Position numbers and translations under genes: made by a program. From an uncultured Collinsella sp. (GTDB taxonomy: Bacteria > Actinomycetota > Coriobacteriia > Coriobacteriales > Coriobacteriaceae): a stretch of 64,000 nucleotides of DNA. This document shows, piece after piece, positions 57,110 through 64,000 of the stretch (positions within the stretch are counted from its first letter, which is position 1; each line of letters opens with the position of its first letter). The notes beneath the pieces were generated by a model, which was given only the letters and a program-made list of their open reading frames with translations, was not told where the DNA came from and did not search any database. The stretch lies in contig CATXKN010000008.1 in the NCBI GenBank assembly GCA_958370785.1, forward strand, positions 1 to 64,000, written 5' to 3'.

Positions 57110-57814
57110 ATGGTTAAAGTGGAGAGCGCTGTTCCATTGTATAAGCAGATCGTTCACGATCTTGTGAGTCGAATAGAAAGTGGCGAATATAGCGAAGGGG
57201 ATAAGCTTCCTACTGAGACGGAGCTTATGGAGGAATATGGCGTTAGTCGTATTACTGTTCGATCGGCAATCAAGGAACTAGAGGATGCCGATATCGTTGA
57301 GCGCACGCGAGGGAAAGGTACTTTTGTTACCACGACGCGCAATGCCTATGCAGCCGATGACCAGGAAAGCTTCACCCATTCCTGCATTCAAGAAAATAAA
57401 AAGCCTTCGACCGTAGTGCTCGAAGTAGCTTGGATTTATCCTACGCTGCGCGATGTGCGTTTTCTTCAGGTCCAGGAGGACGAGAATATTCTTCAGACTA
57501 GACGTTTGCGCTTAGTCGATGGCGTGCCAACGATGTTGGAAACCAATAGCTACACTCCTTCTCTTGCCTTTTTGGAACATGAAGATTTATCGGGTTCTCT
57601 ACTTGAGGTGCTGGGAAGACGCCATATCGAACTTGGCAATAACGAGCGAACGTTGCAGGTGTGCTTTGCAAGTGCTTACGAGGCAGAACATTTGAATGTA
57701 AAGCCGGGATCTGCCCTTTTATTATTTGTAGATAAGCGTTGCAGCGCGCAGGGAGTGCCATTGTTTATTTCGCGGCAGGTGTACTGCACTGAGCGCTTAA
57801 AGTTTTATCTCTAG
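57110..57814 (+). CDS. GntR/HutC-family regulator, cluster C (second)
   Basis: A 234-residue regulator with a winged helix (VPLYKQIVHDLVSRIESGEY, LPTETELMEEYGVSRITVRSAIKEL, GKGTFVTT) and a UTRA domain. It is only moderately similar to its neighbour, so the two may sense different ligands or split control of the SIS and PTS promoters. A terminator follows, then the promoter of the PTS operon. Confidence 0.9.
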   Translation: MVKVESAVPLYKQIVHDLVSRIESGEYSEGDKLPTETELMEEYGVSRITVRSAIKELEDADIVERTRGKGTFVTTTRNAYAADDQESFTHSCIQENKKPSTVVLEVAWIYPTLRDVRFLQVQEDENILQTRRLRLVDGVPTMLETNSYTPSLAFLEHEDLSGSLLEVLGRRHIELGNNERTLQVCFASAYEAEHLNVKPGSALLLFVDKRCSAQGVPLFISRQVYCTERLKFYL

Positions 57815-57860
57815 CGAAAGCCAAACCCCGGATCTTTCTTAACCGAATAACAAGAGATTG

Positions 57861-57889
57861 AAAACGCCCCGACAAAGGGGCGTTTTTTT
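57861..57889 (+). terminator. Terminator after the GntR pair
   Basis: AAAACGCCCC GACAA GGGGCGTTTT with additional T residues. Confidence 0.85.
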
Positions 57890-57981
57890 GCCGTTTACGG
57901 GCGAATTATTACCGCTTAGGAAGCTTGATTGATCTGTCTTGACAAAGCGAAAGTTTCGAGGATACTGTAGATAACAATACA

Positions 57982-57999
57982 AAATATAACGTTCTATTA
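57982..57999. promoter_or_regulatory. Operator-like ATATAACGTTCTATTA before PTS operon C
   Basis: AAATATAACGTTCTATTA lies about 30 bases before the EIIA start and contains TATAAC, which can serve as -10, overlapped by the AACGTT palindrome core of the cluster motif. Confidence 0.55.
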
Positions 58000-58028
58000 A
58001 CAGATGATTGACTGAGATTGGGAGATAA

Positions 58029-58445
58029 ATGAGGAAGTTGCTCTTGGCCAGCCATGGGCCACTTGCTAGAGCGATGCGTGAAACGCTCCAGCTATTTTGC
58101 GGTGAAGATCCTCGCGTTAAGGTGCTATGCGCATATGTCGATGAGGACACGATGGATGTAAACGAGTTGATAGATTTTTGGGACCGTTCTCGCGACCCAG
58201 CAGACCAGTGGATTGTCATCACTGATGTCTATGGTGGGTCAGTGAATAACGCTTTTATGGAAAGGTTGGGTGACGATTCTCTAAGGCTCATTGCCGGTAT
58301 GTCGCTACCACTAGTGCTCGAAGTGTTTTCGAAATTGAGCACACTTGATGACGCCGAGCTCGCTGCATTGGTTTCAAGTGTCCGCCAAAAGGGCACATGC
58401 CTATGTTCGCTGCCAAATTCGGTAGAAGAAGACGAGGATTTTTGA
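58029..58445 (+). CDS. Mannose-family PTS EIIA
   Basis: A 138-residue EIIA domain protein. The phospho-His is His9 in LLLASHGPLARAM, and the fold continues with VIITDVYGGSVNNAFME (about 64-80) typical of the family. It receives phosphate from HPr and passes it to the EIIB encoded 13 bases downstream. In cluster A the equivalent domain is fused to EIIB. The end is acidic (SVEEDEDF). Confidence 0.92.
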   Translation: MRKLLLASHGPLARAMRETLQLFCGEDPRVKVLCAYVDEDTMDVNELIDFWDRSRDPADQWIVITDVYGGSVNNAFMERLGDDSLRLIAGMSLPLVLEVFSKLSTLDDAELAALVSSVRQKGTCLCSLPNSVEEDEDF

Positions 58446-58458
58446 GAAAGGAACAAAG

Positions 58459-58920
58459 ATGATTAAGCTGCTGAGAGTTGACCATCGCTTGCTTCATGGT
58501 CAGGTTGCCATGACTTGGACGCAAGAGCTTGACACCAATTGCATTTTGATTGCCTGCGATGCGGTTGTGAAAGATGACGTGCGCAAGACGACGCTTAAGC
58601 TGGCACGTCCGGCAGGCGTCAAATTGGTTATCAAATCGGTCGATGATTCTATCGAGGCTCTTAGGAGCGGTGTGACCGATAAGTACCGTTTGTTCATTGT
58701 CGTTGAAAGCATCGAAGATGCTTACCGCTTGGCGAAGGGCTACAGCGAAATCAAGCATATCAACATTGGAGGAACGAAGCCGCGTGAGGGTGCAGATGTA
58801 CGCCTATCTTCAACGGTTTTCGCTACCGATCGCGACGTGGAGCTTCTACATGAGCTCAGTGATGCCGGAATCGAGGTGGAGATCAGGCAGGTACCTAGAG
58901 ACGAGAAGATTTTGATTTAA
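58459..58920 (+). CDS. Mannose-family PTS EIIB
   Basis: A 153-residue EIIB protein. MIKLLRVDHRLLHGQVAMTW holds the phospho-His (His14), and HINIGGTKPREGA (about 97-109) is a family landmark. It transfers phosphate to the incoming substrate. The GAAAGGAAC ribosome site precedes the ATG. It belongs to the EIIA-EIIB-EIIC-EIID operon. Confidence 0.93.
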   Translation: MIKLLRVDHRLLHGQVAMTWTQELDTNCILIACDAVVKDDVRKTTLKLARPAGVKLVIKSVDDSIEALRSGVTDKYRLFIVVESIEDAYRLAKGYSEIKHINIGGTKPREGADVRLSSTVFATDRDVELLHELSDAGIEVEIRQVPRDEKILI

Positions 58921-58947
58921 GCACATACAATAGAAAGGGGATCTCTC

Positions 58948-59733
58948 ATGTTGACTCAAGCGATCCTTATCGGCCTCGTCGCAATGTGCGTGACATTTGA
59001 GTGGGCACTTGGCACTTGCCTTGCTTCTCGCCCGATTGTCACGGGCGTCCTCATCGGTCTTGTGATGGGTGATTTGCAGACGGGCATTATTGTCGGCGCC
59101 ACGCTTGAAATGGTGTTCATTGGATCGGTTACCATCGGGGCGGCCGTTCCGCCTGACGTTATCACCGGTGGTATTTTGGGCACTGCCTTTGCAATTTCGA
59201 CGGGTCAAGGCGCTGAAGTTGCGCTGACGCTCGCTTTCCCGATTGCGTCGCTTTATCTCATCATTGATAACGCGCTTACGCTGATCGTGATGCCGTTTTT
59301 CGTCCATAAAGCGGACGACTGTGTGGCAAAGGGCGACCTCAAAGGTATGGAGCGGATGCATCTGCTTGGTGGATTCATCGTCAAATCGCTTCCTCGCTTT
59401 TTCGTGTGCTCCCTTGCTTTCTATCTCGGAACGCCGGTTATGAACGCGGTGCTTAACGCAATTCCCGAGTTTGTAAGTAACGGCCTGGTTATTGCGGGTG
59501 GATTCATCCCTGCGCTCGGCATTGCACTGCTCGCTTCAATGATTGTCAACAAGCAGACTGCTATTTTCTTCGTGCTCGGGTTTGCGCTCTGTGCCTACAT
59601 GAGCATTCCAATCCTTGGTATTGCCATCATTGGGCTTTGCCTCGCAGTAATCCTCGTGGTGGTCCAGCCAAACTTCATTGCTCAGACGCCACAGCTTAGT
59701 TCGGAAGGGAGCTTCGACGATGACGACTTCTAA
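58948..59733 (+). CDS. Mannose-family PTS EIIC
   Basis: A 261-residue membrane subunit with about seven hydrophobic segments. The motifs ASRPIVTGVLIGLVMGDLQTGIIVGATLEMVFIG and IGAAVPPDVITGG are typical. It ends in SEGSFDDDDF. Its last codons overlap the EIID start by 14 bases. Confidence 0.93.
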   Translation: MLTQAILIGLVAMCVTFEWALGTCLASRPIVTGVLIGLVMGDLQTGIIVGATLEMVFIGSVTIGAAVPPDVITGGILGTAFAISTGQGAEVALTLAFPIASLYLIIDNALTLIVMPFFVHKADDCVAKGDLKGMERMHLLGGFIVKSLPRFFVCSLAFYLGTPVMNAVLNAIPEFVSNGLVIAGGFIPALGIALLASMIVNKQTAIFFVLGFALCAYMSIPILGIAIIGLCLAVILVVVQPNFIAQTPQLSSEGSFDDDDF

Positions 59734-60550
59734 TGACACCAGTTCCAACAAGATTACAAAGCGTGATCTAAAATCGGTATTTTTCCGTTCGCTTACGATG
59801 GAGTACTCCTGGAACTACGAGCGCCAGCAGCACATGGGATACTGCTTCTCTATGCTTCCCATCATTCGTCGCGTGTATAAGAATAAGGATGACCAGGCTG
59901 CTGCTGCTAAGCGTCACATGGAGTTCTTCAACACCACTCCTTATGTCTCAACATTAATTCTGGGCATTTCGGCAGCGATGGAAGAGGCAAACGCTAACGA
60001 AGAGGATTTTGACGAATCCTCCATCAACAGCGTAAAGGCCGCTCTTATGAGCCCGCTGGCCGGCATCGGTGACTCTCTGTTCTGGGGAACGTTGCGTGTC
60101 ATCGCCACTGGCTTGGGTGTGTCGCTTGCTATGCAGGGTAACATTCTCGGCCCGCTTCTCTTCCTTGTCGTATTCAATGTTCCGCATTATCTGATTCGTT
60201 GGTTCTGCCTTAAATGGGGCTATGGATTCGGAACCAGTTTCTTGAGCAAGATCGAGAAATCTGGTCTTATGCCAAAGCTCACTATGGGGGCTGCAATTCT
60301 CGGTCTTATGGTTATCGGAGCTATGGTGCCCAACCTTGTATCGGTCAGCGTGGCTGGTTCTCTTGGTACCGGCGACAGTGCGCAGACTATCCAAAGCATC
60401 ATCGACGGTATCATGCCGAGCCTGCTGCCGCTGCTTGTGACACTTGGAGTTTACGAACTCGTCCAGCACAAGGTCAAGATTGCTTGGATTCTCGTTATTC
60501 TCATGGCGGTTGGTATCGTCGGCTCCTTCTTCGGAGTGTTTGCAATCTAA
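59720..60550 (+). CDS. Mannose-family PTS EIID
   Basis: A 276-residue EIID subunit. SLTMEYSWNYERQQHMGYCFSML and VKAALMSPLAGIGDSLFWGTLRV are family signatures, and membrane helices fill the C-terminal half. The ATG lies inside the end of the EIIC gene, with GGAAGGGAG nine bases upstream, so the two are coupled. A longer frame upstream in the same phase is not the true start. Confidence 0.93.
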   Translation: MTTSNDTSSNKITKRDLKSVFFRSLTMEYSWNYERQQHMGYCFSMLPIIRRVYKNKDDQAAAAKRHMEFFNTTPYVSTLILGISAAMEEANANEEDFDESSINSVKAALMSPLAGIGDSLFWGTLRVIATGLGVSLAMQGNILGPLLFLVVFNVPHYLIRWFCLKWGYGFGTSFLSKIEKSGLMPKLTMGAAILGLMVIGAMVPNLVSVSVAGSLGTGDSAQTIQSIIDGIMPSLLPLLVTLGVYELVQHKVKIAWILVILMAVGIVGSFFGVFAI

Positions 60551-60598
60551 ATGGTTGATTTCGCCGTCTGGCCCAATTGAATTAGAAAGGTATATCTC

Positions 60599-61597
60599 AT
60601 GGTTTCATTTGATGAACAGGCAATTCTCGATAACGGTGCTTATATCTACAATCAACGTGCCGAAATTGAACGCATTGCTGACGAAATTTGCGAAAAGGGT
60701 TTCGATTCGATTTTCTTCACCTCGTCAGGTGGCTCGCTTGCGATGATGCAGCCGTTTGACTATATGGTTTCTGTTATGTCCGATATTCCCGTCCAGTCCC
60801 AAGTTTCGGCAGATTTCCTCACGGTTGGCAATCGGCGCATCGGTAAGGGGACCTTGGCGTTCATGGCGTCCAAGTCGGGCGACACCAAAGAGACGGTCGC
60901 GGCGGCAAAGGCGGCAAAAGACGCAGGCTGCACCATTGTCTCTACGCTTGGCGTGGACGGTTCACCGCTTGGTGAACTTTCCGATTATGGAGTGATCTAT
61001 AAGCAGGGCCGTCCTATGGAGCTCGTGCTGTACCTTCTGATTGGAAAGATTCTCAAGAACAGGGGCTTTTTCGATGACTACGATCGCTTTGCTGATGAGC
61101 TTGTGAATCTCCCCGCTGCTCTCGTTTCCGTCGGCAAGAACGCTGACGAGATGGCTCGCGCATATGCTCTGAAGCACAAGGACGATCCGTATCAGATTTG
61201 GATTGGTTCTGGCAATCTGTGGGGCCCCACGTATTCGTTTGCCATGTGTGTGCTCGAGGAGTCCCAATGGCTGCGCACCAAATCCGTTACATCGCCTGAG
61301 TTCTTCCATGGCACTATCGAACTTGTTGAGCCGGGCGTTTGCGTCGCGCTCGCAATGACGGAGGCGCAGACTAGGCCTCTTGATGAGCGCGTTGCACGCT
61401 TCTGTAAGCAATATGCGGATGATTTCACCGTATTCGATACACATGATTATGAGTTGCCGGGTATCAGTGATGAATTCCGCTGGATGCTTTCTCCGGTGGT
61501 GCTCAATGCCATTCTCTCGCGTGTGAGCAAGAATTTCGAGCAAATTCGTGACCATTCGCTCGACATCCGCCGTTATTACCGCAAGGTCGAGTACTAA
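60599..61597 (+). CDS. SIS-domain Amadori-6-phosphate deglycase-like protein
   Basis: A 332-residue double-SIS protein. Phosphate loops are FFTSSGGSLAMM (39-50) and FMASKSGDTKETVAA (88-102). Glu221 (VLEESQW) and His237 (EFFHGTIEL) keep the catalytic spacing, and it ends IRRYYRKVEY. It has the same HGTIEL type as the duplicated gene but is clearly divergent from it. It follows EIID by 48 bases and precedes the PfkB kinase by about 30, so it is probably the operon's own deglycase. Confidence 0.87.
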   Translation: MVSFDEQAILDNGAYIYNQRAEIERIADEICEKGFDSIFFTSSGGSLAMMQPFDYMVSVMSDIPVQSQVSADFLTVGNRRIGKGTLAFMASKSGDTKETVAAAKAAKDAGCTIVSTLGVDGSPLGELSDYGVIYKQGRPMELVLYLLIGKILKNRGFFDDYDRFADELVNLPAALVSVGKNADEMARAYALKHKDDPYQIWIGSGNLWGPTYSFAMCVLEESQWLRTKSVTSPEFFHGTIELVEPGVCVALAMTEAQTRPLDERVARFCKQYADDFTVFDTHDYELPGISDEFRWMLSPVVLNAILSRVSKNFEQIRDHSLDIRRYYRKVEY

Positions 61598-61627
61598 TAA
61601 AGACCGTATGTGATGGGAGGCGTTGAG

Positions 61628-62512
61628 GTGAAAATCGCAGCAATTGGTGACAACGTTATTGATCGCTATCTCAACAAAGACGTTATGTATCCTGGTGGCA
61701 ATGCCGTAAACGTCGCTGCCCATGCAAGCATGCTTGGCGCACAGGCAGCGTATATTGGGGAGATCGGCAACGACCTGGGAGGGCGAATAATCACCGATGC
61801 CCTTTCTTCGCTGAACGTTGACCTTTCGCAATCATCTATGCCTGAAAAAGCGACAACCAAGACTTGCGATGTAAATGTTTACGACGGTGAACGTGTCGAA
61901 GTTGGTTACGATACGGGGGCTTGCTGGGCGCACAAAACCCACATCAACGATTCTGATGTCAAGTTTCTTCAGGGATTCGATGCGGTTTTTACCAGCGTCA
62001 ATGCAAAGCTGCAGGATGATGTGCACCTAGTTCAAGATCTTCCCGCTGTGGCGGTTTACGACTTTTCCGTTAAAGATAAGTATCGAACCGACGCATATTT
62101 CGATCTTGTTTGCCCTGCTACAACCCTTGGTCTGTTTTCCTGTTCCGGCGAGAGCGATCAACAGATTCAAGTTCTATTGAAGAGGGCCATAGAGCATGGT
62201 TGTCGCTACACGATTGCTACACGGGGATCTACGGGGCCTGTGTTCTTTGACGGTTCCCGATGGTACCAGGGAAATATAAGACCCGTAGATGCGCTTGACA
62301 CCATGGGCGCGGGAGATTCGTATATCACTGCGTTTGTTGTGAGCTGTCTCTCGCATGGCTGGAGTAAAAAGCAACCGCTCGATGCGGGGATCATTCGGGA
62401 TGCAATGGAGTTCGCTGCTGACTATTCAGCTAAAAATTGCCTTAAACCCGGCGGCTTTGGATTCGAGCATAAACTCGCCGAGATGAAAGACAGTCAGGTC
62501 CCCCTTTCCTAG
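61628..62512 (+). CDS. PfkB-family kinase, fructoselysine-6-kinase (FrlD)-like
   Basis: A 294-residue ribokinase-family kinase. KIAAIGDNVIDRYLNKDVMYPGGNAVNVAAHA (start; substrate-binding Asp and GGN) and DTMGAGDSYITAF (about 222-234; catalytic Asp and anion hole) are the two PfkB signatures. The IGDN start and overall layout resemble FrlD, which phosphorylates fructoselysine at O6. I choose GTG with GGGAGG eight bases upstream. A kinase is unexpected beside a PTS, which already phosphorylates on entry. Either it serves unphosphorylated substrate from another transporter or it acts on a different position. Confidence 0.82.
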   Translation: MKIAAIGDNVIDRYLNKDVMYPGGNAVNVAAHASMLGAQAAYIGEIGNDLGGRIITDALSSLNVDLSQSSMPEKATTKTCDVNVYDGERVEVGYDTGACWAHKTHINDSDVKFLQGFDAVFTSVNAKLQDDVHLVQDLPAVAVYDFSVKDKYRTDAYFDLVCPATTLGLFSCSGESDQQIQVLLKRAIEHGCRYTIATRGSTGPVFFDGSRWYQGNIRPVDALDTMGAGDSYITAFVVSCLSHGWSKKQPLDAGIIRDAMEFAADYSAKNCLKPGGFGFEHKLAEMKDSQVPLS

Positions 62513-62540
62513 AAGGGTTTTTATTTAGACCATTAAGTAT

Positions 62541-62590
62541 TAATACGTAACAAAATGACAAGTTGTCATTGGAACGAGTTTCGTTCTATT
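62541..62590. promoter_or_regulatory. Operator-like TAATACGTAA region before SIS copy 2
   Basis: TAATACGTAA (62541-62550) matches the half-palindrome at 56250; TGACAAGTTGTCA (62556-62568) is a further short palindrome, and AACGAGTTTCGTT lies just after. The copy thus has its own control region, unlike that of SIS copy 1. Confidence 0.45.
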
Positions 62591-62609
62591 AAACGAAGGG
62601 ATAATTGCT

Positions 62610-63644
62610 ATGTTCAATTTCGATGAGCCTCGTTACGAGAAGGTTGTGAGCGATGCCCTCGCTCTCCGTCCTCAGATTGAGGCTGCCGTGGACAAGGTCT
62701 GCGAGCAGGGTTATTCCAACATCTTCTTCATCGGCTGCGGCGGCACCTGGGCCCACACGCTCCCGATGAAGTATTGGGTCGAGACCACCACGGCCGACGT
62801 CGACGTCCACTGCGAGATCGCCGCCGAGTTCCTCGCGTGCCCGCCCAAGGCCTTCAACAAGGACTCGGTCTGCGTCTTCTCCACCCGTACCGGCACCACC
62901 CCCGAGATCATCGAGGCCGCCAAGTTCTGCCAGGAGCAGGGCGCCCGCACGCTGATGTACGTCTCCAACGACAACACCCCGGCCACCGAGTACGCCGACT
63001 ACAAGTTCTTCAGCTTCGCCGAGGACGACGTCCTGTGCGAGGCCATCTACACCTACCAGATCACGCTGGTCGCCCGCTTCCTCAAGAACGCCGGCGCCTT
63101 CCCCAAGTACGACACCTTCATGGAGGAGTTCGGCAACATCGCCCCGTACCTCATCAAGGCCAAGGACGCCCAGGACGAGCGCTGCGCCGCCATGGCCGAG
63201 GACTTCAAGGACACCGACTACCACATGGTGATCGGCTCCGGCATGCTCTGGGGCGAGGCCTACGACTACGCCATGTGCATCCTCGAGGAGATGCAGTGGA
63301 TCAAGACCAAGTCCATCCACGCCGCCGAGTTCTTCCACGGCACCATCGAACTGTGCGAGGAGGGCACGAGCCTCATCATGCTCTACGGCGAGGACGACAC
63401 CCGCAAGCTCATGGACCGCGTGGACAACTTCACCCACATGCTCGCCGACGAGAAGGGCGTCAACGTCCGCGTGAACAAGTTCGACACCGCCGAGGTCGAG
63501 CTGCCGTTCAGCGACCCCGAGTTCCGCAAGATCGTCTCCCCGATGGTCACCTACACCATCACCGAGCGTCTGAGCTGCCATCTCGAGCACGTCCGCAACC
63601 ACCCGCTCACCACGCGTCGCTACTATCACCAGATGAACTACTAA
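62610..63644 (+). CDS. SIS-domain Amadori-6-phosphate deglycase-like protein, duplicate copy 2
   Basis: This copy encodes the same 344 residues as 54906-55940, and the DNA appears identical throughout, so its catalytic and phosphate-binding residues are those described there. The identity begins at the ATG and ends at the TAA; neither the GAAGGG ribosome site before it nor the sequence after it matches copy 1. The two copies are in the same orientation, 7.7 kb apart, and flank the GntR pair, PTS and kinase genes. Confidence 0.87.
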   Translation: MFNFDEPRYEKVVSDALALRPQIEAAVDKVCEQGYSNIFFIGCGGTWAHTLPMKYWVETTTADVDVHCEIAAEFLACPPKAFNKDSVCVFSTRTGTTPEIIEAAKFCQEQGARTLMYVSNDNTPATEYADYKFFSFAEDDVLCEAIYTYQITLVARFLKNAGAFPKYDTFMEEFGNIAPYLIKAKDAQDERCAAMAEDFKDTDYHMVIGSGMLWGEAYDYAMCILEEMQWIKTKSIHAAEFFHGTIELCEEGTSLIMLYGEDDTRKLMDRVDNFTHMLADEKGVNVRVNKFDTAEVELPFSDPEFRKIVSPMVTYTITERLSCHLEHVRNHPLTTRRYYHQMNY

Positions 63645-63667
63645 TCCTTTCAAATTGCTGCTGTTGT

Positions 63668-63702
63668 CTGCAGGCGAGCCGTGCTGAACGTCTCGCCTGC
63701 AG
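63668..63702 (+). terminator. Hairpin after SIS copy 2
   Basis: CTGCAGGCGAG / CTCGCCTGCAG, 11 bp, 13-nt loop, followed by GCTTATTT. Confidence 0.7.
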
Positions 63703-63763
63703 GCTTATTTCTGGGGTTAATCAAAATAGTTGCTCAGTACCTCCTAGTTGCACTGGTTGCATT

Positions 63764-64000
63764 ATGGCGTTCATGGACGGGCAATTATTTGGCATTACAA
63801 TGCCTGGCCGTCCGCTGTTTACGAGCCTGTTTGTCGGCTTGATTCTTGGCGATGTTCAGCAGGGCGTTATCGTCGGCGCTGCTTTGGAGTCCATGTTCAT
63901 GGGCGCCATCATGGTCGGCGCGGCGGTTCCTCCCGAGGTCTATGCCTCTGGCGTGCTTGGCTGCGCGTTTGCCGTCATTACGGGTACGTGCACGGCAACT
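63764..64000 (+). CDS. Mannose-family PTS EIIC, partial (runs off window), N-terminus apparently damaged
   Basis: From the ATG of MAFMDGQLFGITMPG the frame is open for 79 residues to the window end and shows EIIC motifs RPLFTSLFVGLILGDVQQGVIVGAALESMFMG and VGAAVPPEVYASGVLG. No ribosome site precedes this ATG. The expected first-helix residues appear upstream in another frame (IVAQYLLVALVA, beginning at an ATA near 63726), so a one-base loss and a lost start codon are suspected. It could be a pseudogene, or start at this ATG with a shortened first helix. Sequence beyond the window is needed. Confidence 0.65.
   Translation, partial: MAFMDGQLFGITMPGRPLFTSLFVGLILGDVQQGVIVGAALESMFMGAIMVGAAVPPEVYASGVLGCAFAVITGTCTAT

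Overview
The window reads as one contiguous stretch of a GC-rich (roughly 60%) anaerobic actinobacterial chromosome. The gene content fits Coriobacteriia and most resembles a gut Collinsella: mannose-family PTS systems beside SIS-domain deglycases, LytS/LytT-type two-component systems, a rubrerythrin, carbamate kinase and many small intergenic palindromes. The genus is an inference from content and style; no rRNA is present to confirm it.

Positions 1-31,500 are mostly housekeeping and accessory genes. There is a carbamate kinase, an APC permease followed by an amidohydrolase, and two paralogous LytS/LytT sensor-regulator pairs with a zinc phospholipase-like protein, an MFS carrier and a glycosyltransferase between them. 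After these come a YfcE-type phosphoesterase, tRNA-Asp(GUC), an Rrf2 iron-sulfur regulator with a MutY-like glycosylase and rubrerythrin, RmuC, an ABC exporter, endonuclease III, a zinc-ribbon membrane protein, a glutathionylspermidine-synthase-like ATP-grasp enzyme, Mfd, a PAP2 phosphatase, a threonine-aldolase-like PLP enzyme and a GNAT acetyltransferase.

Positions 31,480-64,000 are dominated by what looks like Amadori-product (fructosamine or glucosamine-type) metabolism. Six genes encode SIS-domain proteins of the FrlB/GfrF/FraB deglycase type. All six keep a Glu and a His exactly 16 residues apart, matching the catalytic pair of that family, and all end in Tyr. They fall in three groups. 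Cluster A has a GntR regulator divergent from a SIS gene, then a DMT transporter, a PTS EIIAB-EIIC-EIID set, a second SIS gene and a HAD phosphatase. Cluster B is a GntR gene followed by a SIS gene, behind recQ. Cluster C has a SIS gene, two tandem GntR genes, PTS EIIA, EIIB, EIIC and EIID, a SIS gene, an FrlD-like PfkB kinase, a SIS gene and the start of another EIIC. The layout resembles the Salmonella gfr operon (PTS import as a 6-phosphate, then deglycation to glucose-6-phosphate and an amine), but greatly expanded. The first and last SIS genes of cluster C appear identical over the whole 1,035-base reading frame while their flanks are unrelated.

Interspersed housekeeping genes in this half are YitT, RecQ, a lactate/2-hydroxyacid dehydrogenase, MetA (with Glu at position 111, which predicts acetyl-CoA use), 5-formyltetrahydrofolate cyclo-ligase, a zinc-ribbon/YD-repeat membrane protein and an M16C metalloprotease.

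A second theme is non-coding structure. The intergenic spaces carry many long, near-perfect inverted repeats and several dispersed repeat families, one built around GGGACAG. A 12-base palindrome, TGTTGCGCAACA, lies upstream of three genes, and ACGTTATA-like sites precede several SIS/PTS/GntR transcription units.
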